From: Amycolatopsis alba DSM 44262
GTDB taxonomy: Bacteria; Actinomycetota; Actinomycetes; Mycobacteriales; Pseudonocardiaceae
Assembly (NCBI RefSeq): GCF_000384215.1
Contig: NZ_KB913032.1
Location: 9,633,605 to 9,697,604 of the forward strand
Reading direction: 5' to 3'
Length of the DNA stretch: 64,000 bases
Shown: one piece after another, positions 27,272-35,310 of the stretch
How positions within the stretch are numbered: position 1 is the first letter of the stretch
Layout: every line of letters begins with the position of its first letter
The notes under the pieces: model-generated
Seen by the model: the letters and a program-made list of their open reading frames with translations, nothing else
Told to the model about the DNA's origin: nothing
The model's database searches: none
Program-made: the position numbers and the translations under genes

Positions 27272-27755
27272 TGTGCTCCTCTGGGTGCTGGTGGGGATCG
27301 GCTACAAGATATCCACAAGCACGTCCCTGCACTGTCGGTCGAACGGACCACATCGCCTGGGTACTGTCCACCGCCCCGCGCCTTGGCCGGTCGACGAGCG
27401 CATGACGTCGAGCAGCGGCGGGTTCGTGTTCGAATCTCCCATTCCGACCGCCAAGCCAGTGCATCTATTTCTTCATCTCGGGACCATAGAGCCAAGTCAT
27501 TCCTGACACACGAAGCACCGATATCAATATCTTCATCCACAGCGAATCGAGGGAGACTCTGCCATCACCGACCCGGCACCGCGGAGGAGACCAGGATCGC
27601 TTATCGCCACCACTGTGCCAAACCTGAAAAGTTGTTATCTTCTCTTTGACGAACAGGCTTCGGATCCCCAGTCAGCTACGGCACGAACGCGCCGGACGGC
27701 CCACCGAGGATTCTTGTCCCTGCAGGCCATCCAGCCCGTAGTCAAGCGACGAGGG
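27272..27755. other. Intergenic stretch, no gene recognised
   Basis: About 480 bases, visibly lower in GC than the flanks (for example 27470-27660). No open frame with a ribosome site or known domain, and no clear hairpin or repeat. Confidence 0.4.
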
Positions 27756-27974
27756 TCAGTTTCCTGACTTGTGCCTCTTCCGCGTTTCAAGGCCTCGCTT
27801 TATCAGTCTGGCTATTCCCCCGACGAGAACCAGTATCACAGCCAAGACAGTCGCAAAGATGAGGGAGAACTTAAGGTCGCTGACACCGAATGGCACGGTC
27901 ATCAGGAAGCATGCGCCCCAGATGATCGCAAGCACGGTCACAACGTCTGCGACTCGCTTCAGGGGGCCACTCAC
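27756..27974 (-). CDS. Small two-helix membrane protein
   Basis: A 72-residue product if started at GTG 27974, where GGAGG lies 8 bases upstream; upstream in-frame starts exist but lack a site. Two membrane helices are evident (VADVVTVLAIIWGACFLMTV and LIFATVLAVILVLVGGIARL), followed by a strongly basic tail (KRGLETRKRHKSGN). Such tails favour a cytoplasmic C-terminus. I do not recognise the family. It lies 155 bp from the tRNA fragment, so it may be cargo of an integrated element. Confidence 0.55.
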   Translation of the reverse strand: MSGPLKRVADVVTVLAIIWGACFLMTVPFGVSDLKFSLIFATVLAVILVLVGGIARLIKRGLETRKRHKSGN

Positions 27975-28128
27975 CAGAAGAACCTCCAATTTGCCCGAGT
28001 TCCGAGGAGGGCCCTGCTCACTCTGGCGTGGTGCCTCCATTTGCAAACGGAGCCGAGCCGTGATTGACGCCAAGACGAAATTGCCGCCGAAGGACCAACA
28101 TCCCCGCAGATCGGCAGCGATGTTGACG

Positions 28129-28173
28129 TGGTGGGCCGGGTCGGGCTCGAACCGACGGCCAAGGGATTATGAG
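28129..28173 (-). other. 3' half of a CAU (Met) tRNA gene, probable integration att site
   Basis: Read on the minus strand, 45 nt match the 3' part of a tRNA: anticodon loop CTCATAA (anticodon CAU), a variable region, T stem GTCGG, T loop TTCGAGC, T stem CCGAC, acceptor strand CCGGCCC, then A and an encoded CCA. The 5' acceptor (expected GGGCCGG), the D arm and the 5' anticodon stem are missing; homology stops at the anticodon loop. That breakpoint is typical for tyrosine-recombinase elements that rebuild the 3' end of a tRNA gene on insertion. No full-length copy is in the window. Confidence 0.75.
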
Positions 28174-28955
28174 ACCGCAGATCCGACATGTCAGCCAGTG
28201 TCGTCGAACGCTAAATTCTGCCGGTTTGTGCAGGTCAACGCCGGTTTGAGCCCAGAATGAGTGCCACTGCGCGTCGGCCTGTATCGGGCACTACGCAGGC
28301 AACGGAGCCCAATCGGAGACGACGTGCCTGCCCATTCGGCAGCACCTTTGCTGCCAGCAGGACCACATGCCCTCCCGCTCCCCGGCGCGACATCCCCTTC
28401 CATGGCGCCGGAATCGCCGGCCACCCCCAAAGATCAAGACACTCCCGCCACCCCGCACCACGACATCCACCGCCCAGCCAAAGGAGGACTTCATGGCTGG
28501 CAACGTCTCCACCGCTTCCGCGCCGTCATGGCTTTCGCCACCATCGACGTTGCCGATCCGACCGGGACCACCATGGCAGCACCGGCCCTGGTGACCGATC
28601 CATGTTCAATCACTAATCATGAGTGATCGGATTCCGCAGGATCGCCGGAGCCCACAGAACCTTCCCCTCCGAAACTCGGCAACATCGTCAAGCCAGAGCC
28701 ACAAGACGAAGCGCCATTCACACGTCCGTCAACAAAATGAACCTCGAAGCGCCCAAGGTCATAACCGCCCGCCTCCCAAGCCATGTCACTTGTCTCGACA
28801 CGGCACGGCACGCCCAGTCGCACGCTCCCTCACCAGCCAGCTCAGCCCGACCACCTCCTCATCCAGCACCTAGTCCGACACCATCGGAGCACACAATCCA
28901 CCACGAGTAGAACATACGTTCGCGTTGCGCCGGCGGGGCGTTGCAGCCGTACCGT
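28174..28955. other. Gene-poor stretch between tRNA fragment and CRISPR-like array
   Basis: Apart from one small candidate frame at 28493, nothing here has coding support. Long open frames on the plus strand are rich in Pro, Ser, Thr and His, without domains. A coding reading across the tRNA fragment on the plus strand is an artefact of antisense tRNA sequence. Confidence 0.4.
28493..28594 (+). CDS. Possible 33-residue peptide with a strong ribosome site
   Basis: AAAGGAGG lies 5 bases before ATG 28493, one of the best ribosome sites in the window. The frame encodes only 33 residues, opening MAGNVSTASAPSWLSPP and ending in a Pro/His/Trp-rich run. The product matches nothing I recognise. It may be a real small peptide, or the start of a gene whose body has been lost. 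Confidence 0.3.
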   Translation: MAGNVSTASAPSWLSPPSTLPIRPGPPWQHRPW

Positions 28956-29281
28956 CGTCACGACCCCACTGGACACGAACGACCAGCGAAGTCCTCGCGC
29001 CCTGAGAAGCTTCGCCGCGCGTCCCCCTGTTGCGATCCTCGCTGGCTGCGGGCGGGCGGCACTGCTTCCCGCGGGCGCGGGCTCTTGCGCTGCACTGAAG
29101 TTGCGAACCTCGCTGGTCGCGGACGGCCAGCGCTGCGATGGCACCAGACCGGATTCGCGAACTCGCGGATGTTGCGATCCACGCTGGCTGCGGACGGCCA
29201 GCGCTGCCTTGCAGGCTCAGCAGGTACTCGGCGTCCCTCACGGCGTTGCAATCCTCGCTGGCCGCGGACGGCCAGCGCTGC
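28956..29281 (-). CRISPR. Short degenerate CRISPR-like array (4-5 repeats, no cas genes)
   Basis: A 37-nt repeat opening GTTGCGATCC and containing the dyad CGCTGGCCG/CGGCCAGCG occurs at 29029-29065, 29100-29136, 29171-29207 and 29245-29281. Three unrelated intervals of 34, 34 and 37 nt separate the copies. A weaker fifth copy lies at 28956-28992. Copies differ at one to four positions, and the left ones are the most degraded. On the minus strand the repeat ends GGATCGCAAC, like many true CRISPR repeats, and decay at the left end fits a leader on the right. No cas gene is visible. Ordinary interspersed direct repeats remain possible. Confidence 0.55.
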
Positions 29282-29509
29282 CCTGCACGACCAGGAGGTT
29301 CACCGTTGAGCAGGCCCAGGACGAAGCCTAGTTCCCAATCACTGGGATGACACGCCACGTGTCGCTTCGGAACCGACAGGCGTGTCACGCGACGCTCCAG
29401 GTTCCGAAACGATCGACGGCAGCAAACGAGTTCCGGCGCAGCAACCGGGGCTTTCTGATGGGTGTCGGACAATCCCGGCGGACCGGGACGCCTCCGCTAT
29501 CGTTACCAA

Positions 29510-30535
29510 GTGAGTCGTTCCCAAAGGCGTGTGCCTGACAAAATGCGGGTAATGCTGGACACCAACCTCTGGTCATCCATCGGCGACGAGGAAGCGACCG
29601 CGGAATTCAACGCGGAGATGGCCGCACGGGGCGTGGCCGTTGTCACGCCGCCGAGCATTCTCATCGAGGTCGCACGTCTACCAGTCGCCGCGGCACGCCA
29701 ACGAATCATCACCGCTCTGACGACCGGGCATCGCGTGCGGCTCCGCACCGAGGCCGCGCTGGAAGCGGCCGAAATCATCGCCGAGGCCAAGCGCCTACGG
29801 CCTCATTGGCTGCGTCGCATGCCTGACACCGGCAGGACCGCGTCTCTGGACACTTACTGGACCAAGAAGTTGTGGCGAGAGGCCGCCGAAGACTCCACTC
29901 GAATCCACGAGTACCAGGTTGAAACCTACCATCGGCCGACAGACTACCTGGTAGCCAAGCAGAAGGAGCAGCGAAAGGCCATACTGGAAACTGATTTCAA
30001 TGTGCGTCCCTTGACCGCGATAATGGTCAAGTCGGAGCCTGACACCCCCGAAGAGTACCTTGACGGCTGGTCCGGCGAACCAGTGGAAGCCTGGCGAATA
30101 GAATCTTGGCACGTCTACCGGTACAACTTGTTCACCGTGGGAGGACGCGCCGCGCTCACCAGAGAAGACACGACGCGCGCCGATTGGGTCGGCGCCTACC
30201 TCGACCTTCGCATCATGCGTTCCGACACAGCCGACTTCGGCCGATTTTGGACACAGGACGTCGAGGTGACCAGAATGCCCCGGAACTGGCTTCGGTGGGC
30301 AGTACGCTTTGTACAGTCGACCCAGAAGATCGGTCCTGGGAATCCGGCCGACGAACAGCACAGTGCATATCTCCCGGACTGCGACGTCTTCGTTTCAGCC
30401 GATGCCCGCTACATCACCGCGCTGCGTCAAGTTCGCGCCGACGCACCTTTCGAGTTCGCTAAACCACTACAGTCATCGGGCGACCGCAGCGTACCGGTAA
30501 CCCAGCGTATCGCCGAAGCACTCGACAGCGCTTGA
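29510..30535 (+). CDS. PIN-like domain protein of unknown function
   Basis: A 341-residue protein from GTG 29510; ATGs at KMRV and RVML are alternatives. It opens with a PIN-type strand and acid (RVMLDTNLWSSIGDEEATAE) and a second acidic helix (SILIEVARLPVAAARQRI). About 230 residues later comes the second PIN half (LPDCDVFVSADARYITALRQ) with the usual paired Asp. The long middle insert (YWTKKLWREAAEDSTRIHEY and beyond) is unfamiliar. PIN domains are usually Mg-dependent RNases, often toxins, but no antitoxin gene is adjacent. TATCGT at 29499-29504 could be a -10 box for a near-leaderless message. Confidence 0.65.
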   Translation: MSRSQRRVPDKMRVMLDTNLWSSIGDEEATAEFNAEMAARGVAVVTPPSILIEVARLPVAAARQRIITALTTGHRVRLRTEAALEAAEIIAEAKRLRPHWLRRMPDTGRTASLDTYWTKKLWREAAEDSTRIHEYQVETYHRPTDYLVAKQKEQRKAILETDFNVRPLTAIMVKSEPDTPEEYLDGWSGEPVEAWRIESWHVYRYNLFTVGGRAALTREDTTRADWVGAYLDLRIMRSDTADFGRFWTQDVEVTRMPRNWLRWAVRFVQSTQKIGPGNPADEQHSAYLPDCDVFVSADARYITALRQVRADAPFEFAKPLQSSGDRSVPVTQRIAEALDSA

Positions 30536-31514
30536 GCCCCCTTTTGATCAAGAAGACAAGCCGCAGGTGACCAAACGGATACAGAATGAGGAACCTGGGT
30601 GGCATCGCGGCAGGAGGACGGGTTGGTTTCCGATTTCCACGGGCCTGGGTAGGCGCAGACGGTCGTGTAGTAGTTCGCGCCCGGCCGTGTCGTTTTCCAA
30701 TCCACCTGTCCACGCACGTGCGCCGGGACCACGGTGACGTCCCGCTCGACGCCGCGGTCGACGGAACCGCGACCGCGGCGGTGGGTGTCGTCCGGCGGCA
30801 CGGTGGATTCCGTGGCATCGGATGTCGTGCGGCCCACGGTCCGGGACGAGGTCCAGCCATTCGCGGGCGCGGCCAGGCCCACCACCCCGGTCGTGACCGG
30901 CCACCTCGGCAAAGGCCTCTCGGTGCGCGACAATCGGACGTCGGCCAGGAGGGGTGCTCACGACCCGCCAAGCCCCACCGCCGTCACCGCCTCGCCGACC
31001 TCCGCAGCCCTGCGACGGTCCGTCAGGTCGGATGCCCTACGGCGAGGCATGCGGCGGTAGGCGCAGCGCCAGACGCGATCATCCAGCCCGAAATCGGACG
31101 CAGTACCGGCCTCACCTCCCCCGACGCCGGCGCCTCCGGGCCGACCGCCCGGATCGACTCCGACAGCCACCGCACGCGCGACGTCGTCGTGCTCGGAGAT
31201 GGGCTGGCGGCGGCCGACGGCTGCGGGTCGGCGGCTATGCCCTTCAACGTCGTAGAACGTTGAAGGAACGTTTCGGCTCGGCAGGGAAGCGCCGCCCCGA
31301 GGCAGCCTCGACCTGCTGGACGGCGTACCGGCCGGCTCTTGACGATATCCCCGTGAGACAACAAAAAGACTGCAGGTCGCAGGAGATCAACATGTCATGC
31401 GCGATGAGACCCTCCAGGCGGTGTGGGGTCTCACGATTCGTGCCGCTATCTCGCCGGCTGTGTCGTGTGGATGTCATCGACGACATTCTGGTGAGCCTCT
31501 GCGGCAGCGCACAG
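30536..31514. other. Gene-poor stretch, no confident gene
   Basis: Almost 1 kb between the PIN-like gene and the WYL regulator gene. Overlapping long frames exist on both strands (for example 30586-31263 plus, 30427-30933 minus), but none has a ribosome site plus a recognisable domain. The only clear structure is a perfect inverted repeat at 31241-31266. Confidence 0.4.
31241..31266. repeat. Perfect 9-bp inverted repeat
   Basis: CCTTCAACG and CGTTGAAGG flank an 8-nt centre. An AACGT direct repeat lies within the structure. No T run follows and no gene starts nearby, so neither terminator nor operator is supported. It could be a recombination or binding site. Confidence 0.5.
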
Positions 31515-32483
31515 TCAGGTCTCGATCGCGCGCAGGCACCGTTCTGCCTGCTGCCGGAGTGCGCCTTCGAGTTCCGGTGGTCCGCTGACCAGGGTGAAAT
31601 CGGTCTGCACTGAGGTGATCATCCACACCAGGTCGGACGTCGACGGGGCGCCGAGGTGCAGGAGACAGCGGCGCTCGTCGAGGGACTCGACGGCGCCCAT
31701 TCCCGGCCACACCCGGTCGGCCACCGCGTCGGCCGATTCGTGCAGCTCGACCGTCGCCTGGCACGGCCAGGTGCGGGCGGAAAGCTGCTGCGCCAGATAG
31801 GCCGCGACGTCGTCGAACGGCGGCTCGCGGGGTGTGAACCGGGCGCCTGCGGGCGGTCGCGGGGTGAGGCGATCGACGCGGAAGGTGCGCCAGTCGTCGC
31901 GGTCGATGTCGAAGGCGACGAGGTACCAGTGCCTGCCGTAGTTGACCAGGCGGTAGGGCTCGGTGTGTCGCCGGGAGGCACCGCCGCGCGGGCTGAGGTA
32001 GTCGAAGCGCAGGCGTTCGTGGTGGCGGCACGCGTCCGCGATGGTCATCAGCGTGTCCGCCGAGATCTTCGGGCCGGGCGCCTCCCCGGCGCGCACGGTC
32101 GCGGTCTGGAGTGTGTTCACCCGATGCCGGAGCCGCGACGGCAGCACCTGCTCCAGTTTGGTGAGCGCGCGCAACGCGGTCTCCTCGATACCGGTGACCG
32201 AGCTGCTCGTGGCGGTGCGCAGCCCGACGGCCACCGCGACGGCTTCGTCGTCGTCGAGCAGCAGCGGCGGCAGGGACGCGCCCGCGCCGAGCCGATAGCC
32301 GGGCGTGCCTTGGAGTGCGTGCACCGGGTAGCCGAGTTCCCGCAGGCGCTCGACGTCCCGTCGCACGGTCCGGGTGGTGACGCCGAGGCGTTCGGCCAGG
32401 TCGGTACCCGGCCAGTCGCGGTGGGTCTGCAGCAGCGACAGGAGCTTCAGCAGTCGTGCGGAGGTTTCCAGCATGGTTTTCAT
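31515..32483 (-). CDS. WYL domain transcriptional regulator (YafY type)
   Basis: A 322-residue regulator from ATG 32483. Residues 1-60 form a DeoR-like helix-turn-helix (LLKLLSLLQTHRDWPGTDLA, RLGVTTRTVRRDVERLRELG). The WYL domain follows at about 140-230, with the defining triplet in GRHWYLVAFDIDRDDWRTFR and RVDRLTPR. WYL domains sense ligands, and some regulate defence or DNA repair. It is divergent from the epoxide hydrolase gene, with a perfect palindrome between them that is the likely operator. The C-terminal WCX part is complete. Confidence 0.9.
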   Translation of the reverse strand: MKTMLETSARLLKLLSLLQTHRDWPGTDLAERLGVTTRTVRRDVERLRELGYPVHALQGTPGYRLGAGASLPPLLLDDDEAVAVAVGLRTATSSSVTGIEETALRALTKLEQVLPSRLRHRVNTLQTATVRAGEAPGPKISADTLMTIADACRHHERLRFDYLSPRGGASRRHTEPYRLVNYGRHWYLVAFDIDRDDWRTFRVDRLTPRPPAGARFTPREPPFDDVAAYLAQQLSARTWPCQATVELHESADAVADRVWPGMGAVESLDERRCLLHLGAPSTSDLVWMITSVQTDFTLVSGPPELEGALRQQAERCLRAIET

Positions 32484-32491
32484 TCTGCCGT

Positions 32492-32520
32492 CCGGTTAGG
32501 ACCGAAGTTGTCCTAACCGG
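32492..32520. promoter_or_regulatory. Perfect 11-bp inverted repeat, likely WYL operator
   Basis: CCGGTTAGGAC and GTCCTAACCGG are exact complements separated by 7 bp. The repeat starts 9 bp from the WYL start codon and ends 16 bp before the hydrolase start. It can therefore block both divergent promoters. Position and symmetry make it the best operator candidate in the window. Confidence 0.75.
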
Positions 32521-32536
32521 GTTTTAGCGTGGTCTC

Positions 32537-33715
32537 ATGACACAGGACATCCGCGCTTTCTCGATCGACATCCCGCAGGCAGACCTCGACGACCTCGCCA
32601 CGCGCCTGGCCGCCACCCGCTGGCCGAGTGAACTGCCGGACGTCGGCTGGAGCCGGGGTGTGCCCGCCGGTTACCTCGCCGGACTCGCCGAGTACTGGCG
32701 CACCGGTTTCGACTGGCGGGCGCAGGAGGCCGCGCTCAACGCCCACCCGCAGTTCGTCACCACCATCGACGGCCAGCGCCTGCACTTCCTCCACGTACGC
32801 TCGCCGGAGCAGGACGCCACGCCGCTGGTCCTGCTGCACGGGTGGCCGGGCGGGGTGACCGACTTCCTCGACGTGATCGGGCCGCTGTCGGACCCGCGGG
32901 CGCACGGGGGAGACCCGGCCGACGCCTTCCACCTGGTGATCCCGTCCTTGCCGGGGTTCGGGTTCTCCACGCCGCTGGCCGGACCGGGAATGAGCGCCGC
33001 GAAAATGGCAGGCCTGTTCACCAGGCTGATGGCCGCGCTCGGCTACGAGCGGTACGGCGTGCACGGCTACGACACGGGTTCGTGGGTCGCGCCGGAGATC
33101 GGCAAGCAGGATCCGGAGCACGTGCTCGGCGTGCACCTCACCGCGATGATCACCTTCCCGATCGGTGTCGAGGGCGAACTGGACGACCTTCCCGAGGCCG
33201 ACCAGCGCCGCTGGGAGTCGATGCAGAACTTCAACGACGGCTACCTGCAGTGCAACTCCAAGCGTCCGCAGACGGTGGCCTACGGCCTGCACGACTCGCC
33301 CGCCGGTCAGCTCGCGTGGATCGTGGAGAAGTTCAAGGAACTGACCATGCCCGAAGACGCGCTGCCTGAGGAATGCGTGGATCGCGACCGCATGCTCGCC
33401 ACGATCTCGCTGTACTGGTTCACCGGCACCGCCGGTTCGGCCGCCCAGATCTACTACGAGGAGATTTCGGCGAACGACTGGAGCGGCGGCGAATCCGGTG
33501 ACTGGGGATCCGGTGACTGGAGCGGCGCTGCGGCGCCGACCGTGCCCACCGGGGTGCTCGTGTCCGCGCACGACGTGACCGTCCGCCGGTGGGCCGAGCG
33601 CGACCACCACATCGTGCACTGGACCGAACTCGGCCACGGCGGGCACTTCCTCGCCATGGAGGCCCCCGCCGCGCTGGCCGACGATATCCGTGTGTTCTTC
33701 CGGAAGGTGCGCTGA
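32537..33715 (+). CDS. Epoxide hydrolase family protein (EHN domain)
   Basis: A 392-residue protein of the microsomal-type epoxide hydrolase family. The N-terminal EHN domain ([20 protein letters not shown] through [20 protein letters not shown]) precedes an alpha/beta hydrolase core with oxyanion motif [12 protein letters not shown], nucleophile elbow [12 protein letters not shown] (Asp) and the catalytic His in ELGHGGHF. These enzymes open epoxides to diols; the substrate is unknown. The start ATG 32537 lies next to the palindrome. The following gene begins one base after its stop. Confidence 0.88.
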   Translation: MTQDIRAFSIDIPQADLDDLATRLAATRWPSELPDVGWSRGVPAGYLAGLAEYWRTGFDWRAQEAALNAHPQFVTTIDGQRLHFLHVRSPEQDATPLVLLHGWPGGVTDFLDVIGPLSDPRAHGGDPADAFHLVIPSLPGFGFSTPLAGPGMSAAKMAGLFTRLMAALGYERYGVHGYDTGSWVAPEIGKQDPEHVLGVHLTAMITFPIGVEGELDDLPEADQRRWESMQNFNDGYLQCNSKRPQTVAYGLHDSPAGQLAWIVEKFKELTMPEDALPEECVDRDRMLATISLYWFTGTAGSAAQIYYEEISANDWSGGESGDWGSGDWSGAAAPTVPTGVLVSAHDVTVRRWAERDHHIVHWTELGHGGHFLAMEAPAALADDIRVFFRKVR

Positions 33716-33716
33716 G

Positions 33717-34424
33717 ATGGGCGCCCGCGGGACCGCGCTGCTGAGCCCGCGGGCGCTCAACCGCGCCCTTCTCGGCAGGCAACTTCTCCTCGGCCGCGTC
33801 GATCTCGGGGTCGCCGAGGCGATCGAGCATCTCTTCGGGCTGAACGCGCAGGACCCGGATCTCGCGTATTTCGCGCTCTGGAACCGGCTCGAACGCTTCG
33901 AGATCCAGGACCTCACCGTCGCCATCGAGCGTGGTGTCCTTGTGCGGTCCACGATGATGCGGGCCACCCAGCACCTGATGTCGGCGGCCGACTTCCGGCT
34001 GGTCCGGCCGGCGCTGGCACCACTGTTGCGGCGGGTGCAGCGCAACGCCTTCGGCAGCCGCACCACCGGCGTCGACCTCGGCGAACTGGTCGCCGACACG
34101 GCCGAACTACTCGAGGGCAGCGGCGTCCTCACCCGGCCCGAGCTGGGACGGGCGCTCGCGCGAACCCGGCTCCTGCGGCACGGCCGCGCCGACGTCGTCG
34201 CGTTCGAACGCGCCGTGACCCGGCTCCCCGAAATCCGGTACTGCCACCACATCACCGGCAACTACGACTACCTGCTCCACATCGAAGTCGCCGACCTGCC
34301 CGCCTACGAGCACTTCCACGCCCACAGCCTGGCGGGCCTGCCCAGCGTGGCGGCCGTGACCAGCTACATCACCATGAAAACCCTCACCCCCGGCCCGCCG
34401 GAAAGCCGGGTCATTGAGACGTGA
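33717..34424 (+). CDS. Chimeric protein: truncated HTH_42 (AlkZ-like) domain joined to an Lrp/AsnC effector domain
   Basis: A 235-residue frame opening one base after the epoxide hydrolase stop. Residues 1-150 match the front of the winged-helix HTH_42 family, which includes DNA glycosylases such as AlkZ (LSPRALNRALLGRQLLLGRV, VEHLFGLNAQDP-like, TMMRATQHLMSAADFRLVRP). At about residue 150 the match stops. Residues 153-225 are a typical Lrp/AsnC ligand-binding domain (FERAVTRLPEIRYCHHITGN, YDYLLHIEVADLPAYEHF). Neither parent is complete: the HTH_42 protein lacks its C-terminal half and the Lrp part lacks its own helix-turn-helix. A deletion fusing two genes is the simplest origin. Confidence 0.75.
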   Translation: MGARGTALLSPRALNRALLGRQLLLGRVDLGVAEAIEHLFGLNAQDPDLAYFALWNRLERFEIQDLTVAIERGVLVRSTMMRATQHLMSAADFRLVRPALAPLLRRVQRNAFGSRTTGVDLGELVADTAELLEGSGVLTRPELGRALARTRLLRHGRADVVAFERAVTRLPEIRYCHHITGNYDYLLHIEVADLPAYEHFHAHSLAGLPSVAAVTSYITMKTLTPGPPESRVIET

Positions 34425-34497
34425 AGCCGAGGCGGTCGTCGCGCACGAGTCCGGGAAGCAGGTCCTTGCGGATCTCGCCGGACTGGACGACCGGGGC

Positions 34498-35265
34498 TCA
34501 GACGCCAAGGGCGTGGACCCCTCCGTCGACCATGATCATCGTTCCGGTCGTGGCCGGGAGCCAGTCCGACAGGAGCGCGCAGACGCTCCTGGCCGTCGGG
34601 CTGGCGTCTGTGCTGTCCCAGCCGAGCGGTGCCCGGTCACCCCAGTCGCGCTCGAAGTCCGAAGAGCCTGGGATCGACTTCGCGGCCATGGTCTTCATCG
34701 GGCCCGCGCTGACCAGGTTGACTCGAATGCCCTGCGGCCCCAGTTCCTTGGCCAGGTACCGGTTAACCGACTCCAGTGCGGCCTTCGCGACGCCCATCCA
34801 GTTGTAGGCCGGCCACGCGACGCGGGCGTCGAAGTCCATGCCCACGATCGACGAGCCACGGTCCAGCAGCGGCAGGCATGCTCTGGCCAGGGACATGAAC
34901 GAGTAGGCCGAGACTTCGACGGTGGTCTTGACGTCGCCGGCCGACGCGTCCAGGAACGGTGCTCCAACACAGCTCCGAGGTGCGAAGCCAATCGAGTGCA
35001 CCACACCGTCGAGGCCGTCGACGTGCTCATGGACCCGTCCGGCCAGGCTGTCCAGGTGCTTCTGGTTCGTGACGTCCAGCTCCAGCACCGGCACCGCTGC
35101 GGGCAGCCGCTTCGCGATGCGCTCGACCAGCGACACACGGCCGAAGCCGGTCAGCACTACCTGCGCGCCTTCCAGTTGCGCGATCCTGGCCGTGTGGAAG
35201 GCGAGCGAGCTGCCGGTGATGATGCCGGTGATCAGCAGGCGTTTGCCGTCAAGCAGTCCTGGCAC
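34498..35265 (-). CDS. InhA-like enoyl-ACP reductase
   Basis: A 255-residue enoyl reductase from GTG 35265, with TTGGAGG 5 bases upstream. It is close to mycobacterial Inh[30 protein letters not shown] (keeping the Ser at InhA position 94), [20 protein letters not shown] with the Tyr-Lys pair, [13 protein letters not shown] and [14 protein letters not shown]. It reduces trans-2-enoyl-ACP with NADH. As the last gene of the nine-gene operon it may serve chain building, or be a resistant copy of the housekeeping target. Confidence 0.88.
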   Translation of the reverse strand: MPGLLDGKRLLITGIITGSSLAFHTARIAQLEGAQVVLTGFGRVSLVERIAKRLPAAVPVLELDVTNQKHLDSLAGRVHEHVDGLDGVVHSIGFAPRSCVGAPFLDASAGDVKTTVEVSAYSFMSLARACLPLLDRGSSIVGMDFDARVAWPAYNWMGVAKAALESVNRYLAKELGPQGIRVNLVSAGPMKTMAAKSIPGSSDFERDWGDRAPLGWDSTDASPTARSVCALLSDWLPATTGTMIMVDGGVHALGV

Positions 35266-35310
35266 GAATCCTCCAAGCCGTGGTCCGGTGAACCGGGAAG
35301 GCAACGGCGG

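Noticed and set aside
28098..28173. Complete tRNA-Met gene
   Set aside because: The 5' acceptor strand, D arm and 5' anticodon stem do not match; only the 3' half is present.
27769..28260. Plus-strand frame containing GSGSNRRPRDYE
   Set aside because: This well-known kind of false protein arises from reading antisense through a tRNA 3' half, here 28129-28173.
29510..30535. Toxin-antitoxin pair involving the PIN-like protein
   Set aside because: No small antitoxin gene lies directly up- or downstream, and the protein is far larger than VapC.
30586..31263. 225-residue plus-strand frame after the PIN-like gene
   Set aside because: Gly/Arg-rich without any motif, overlapped by equally long frames on the other strand.
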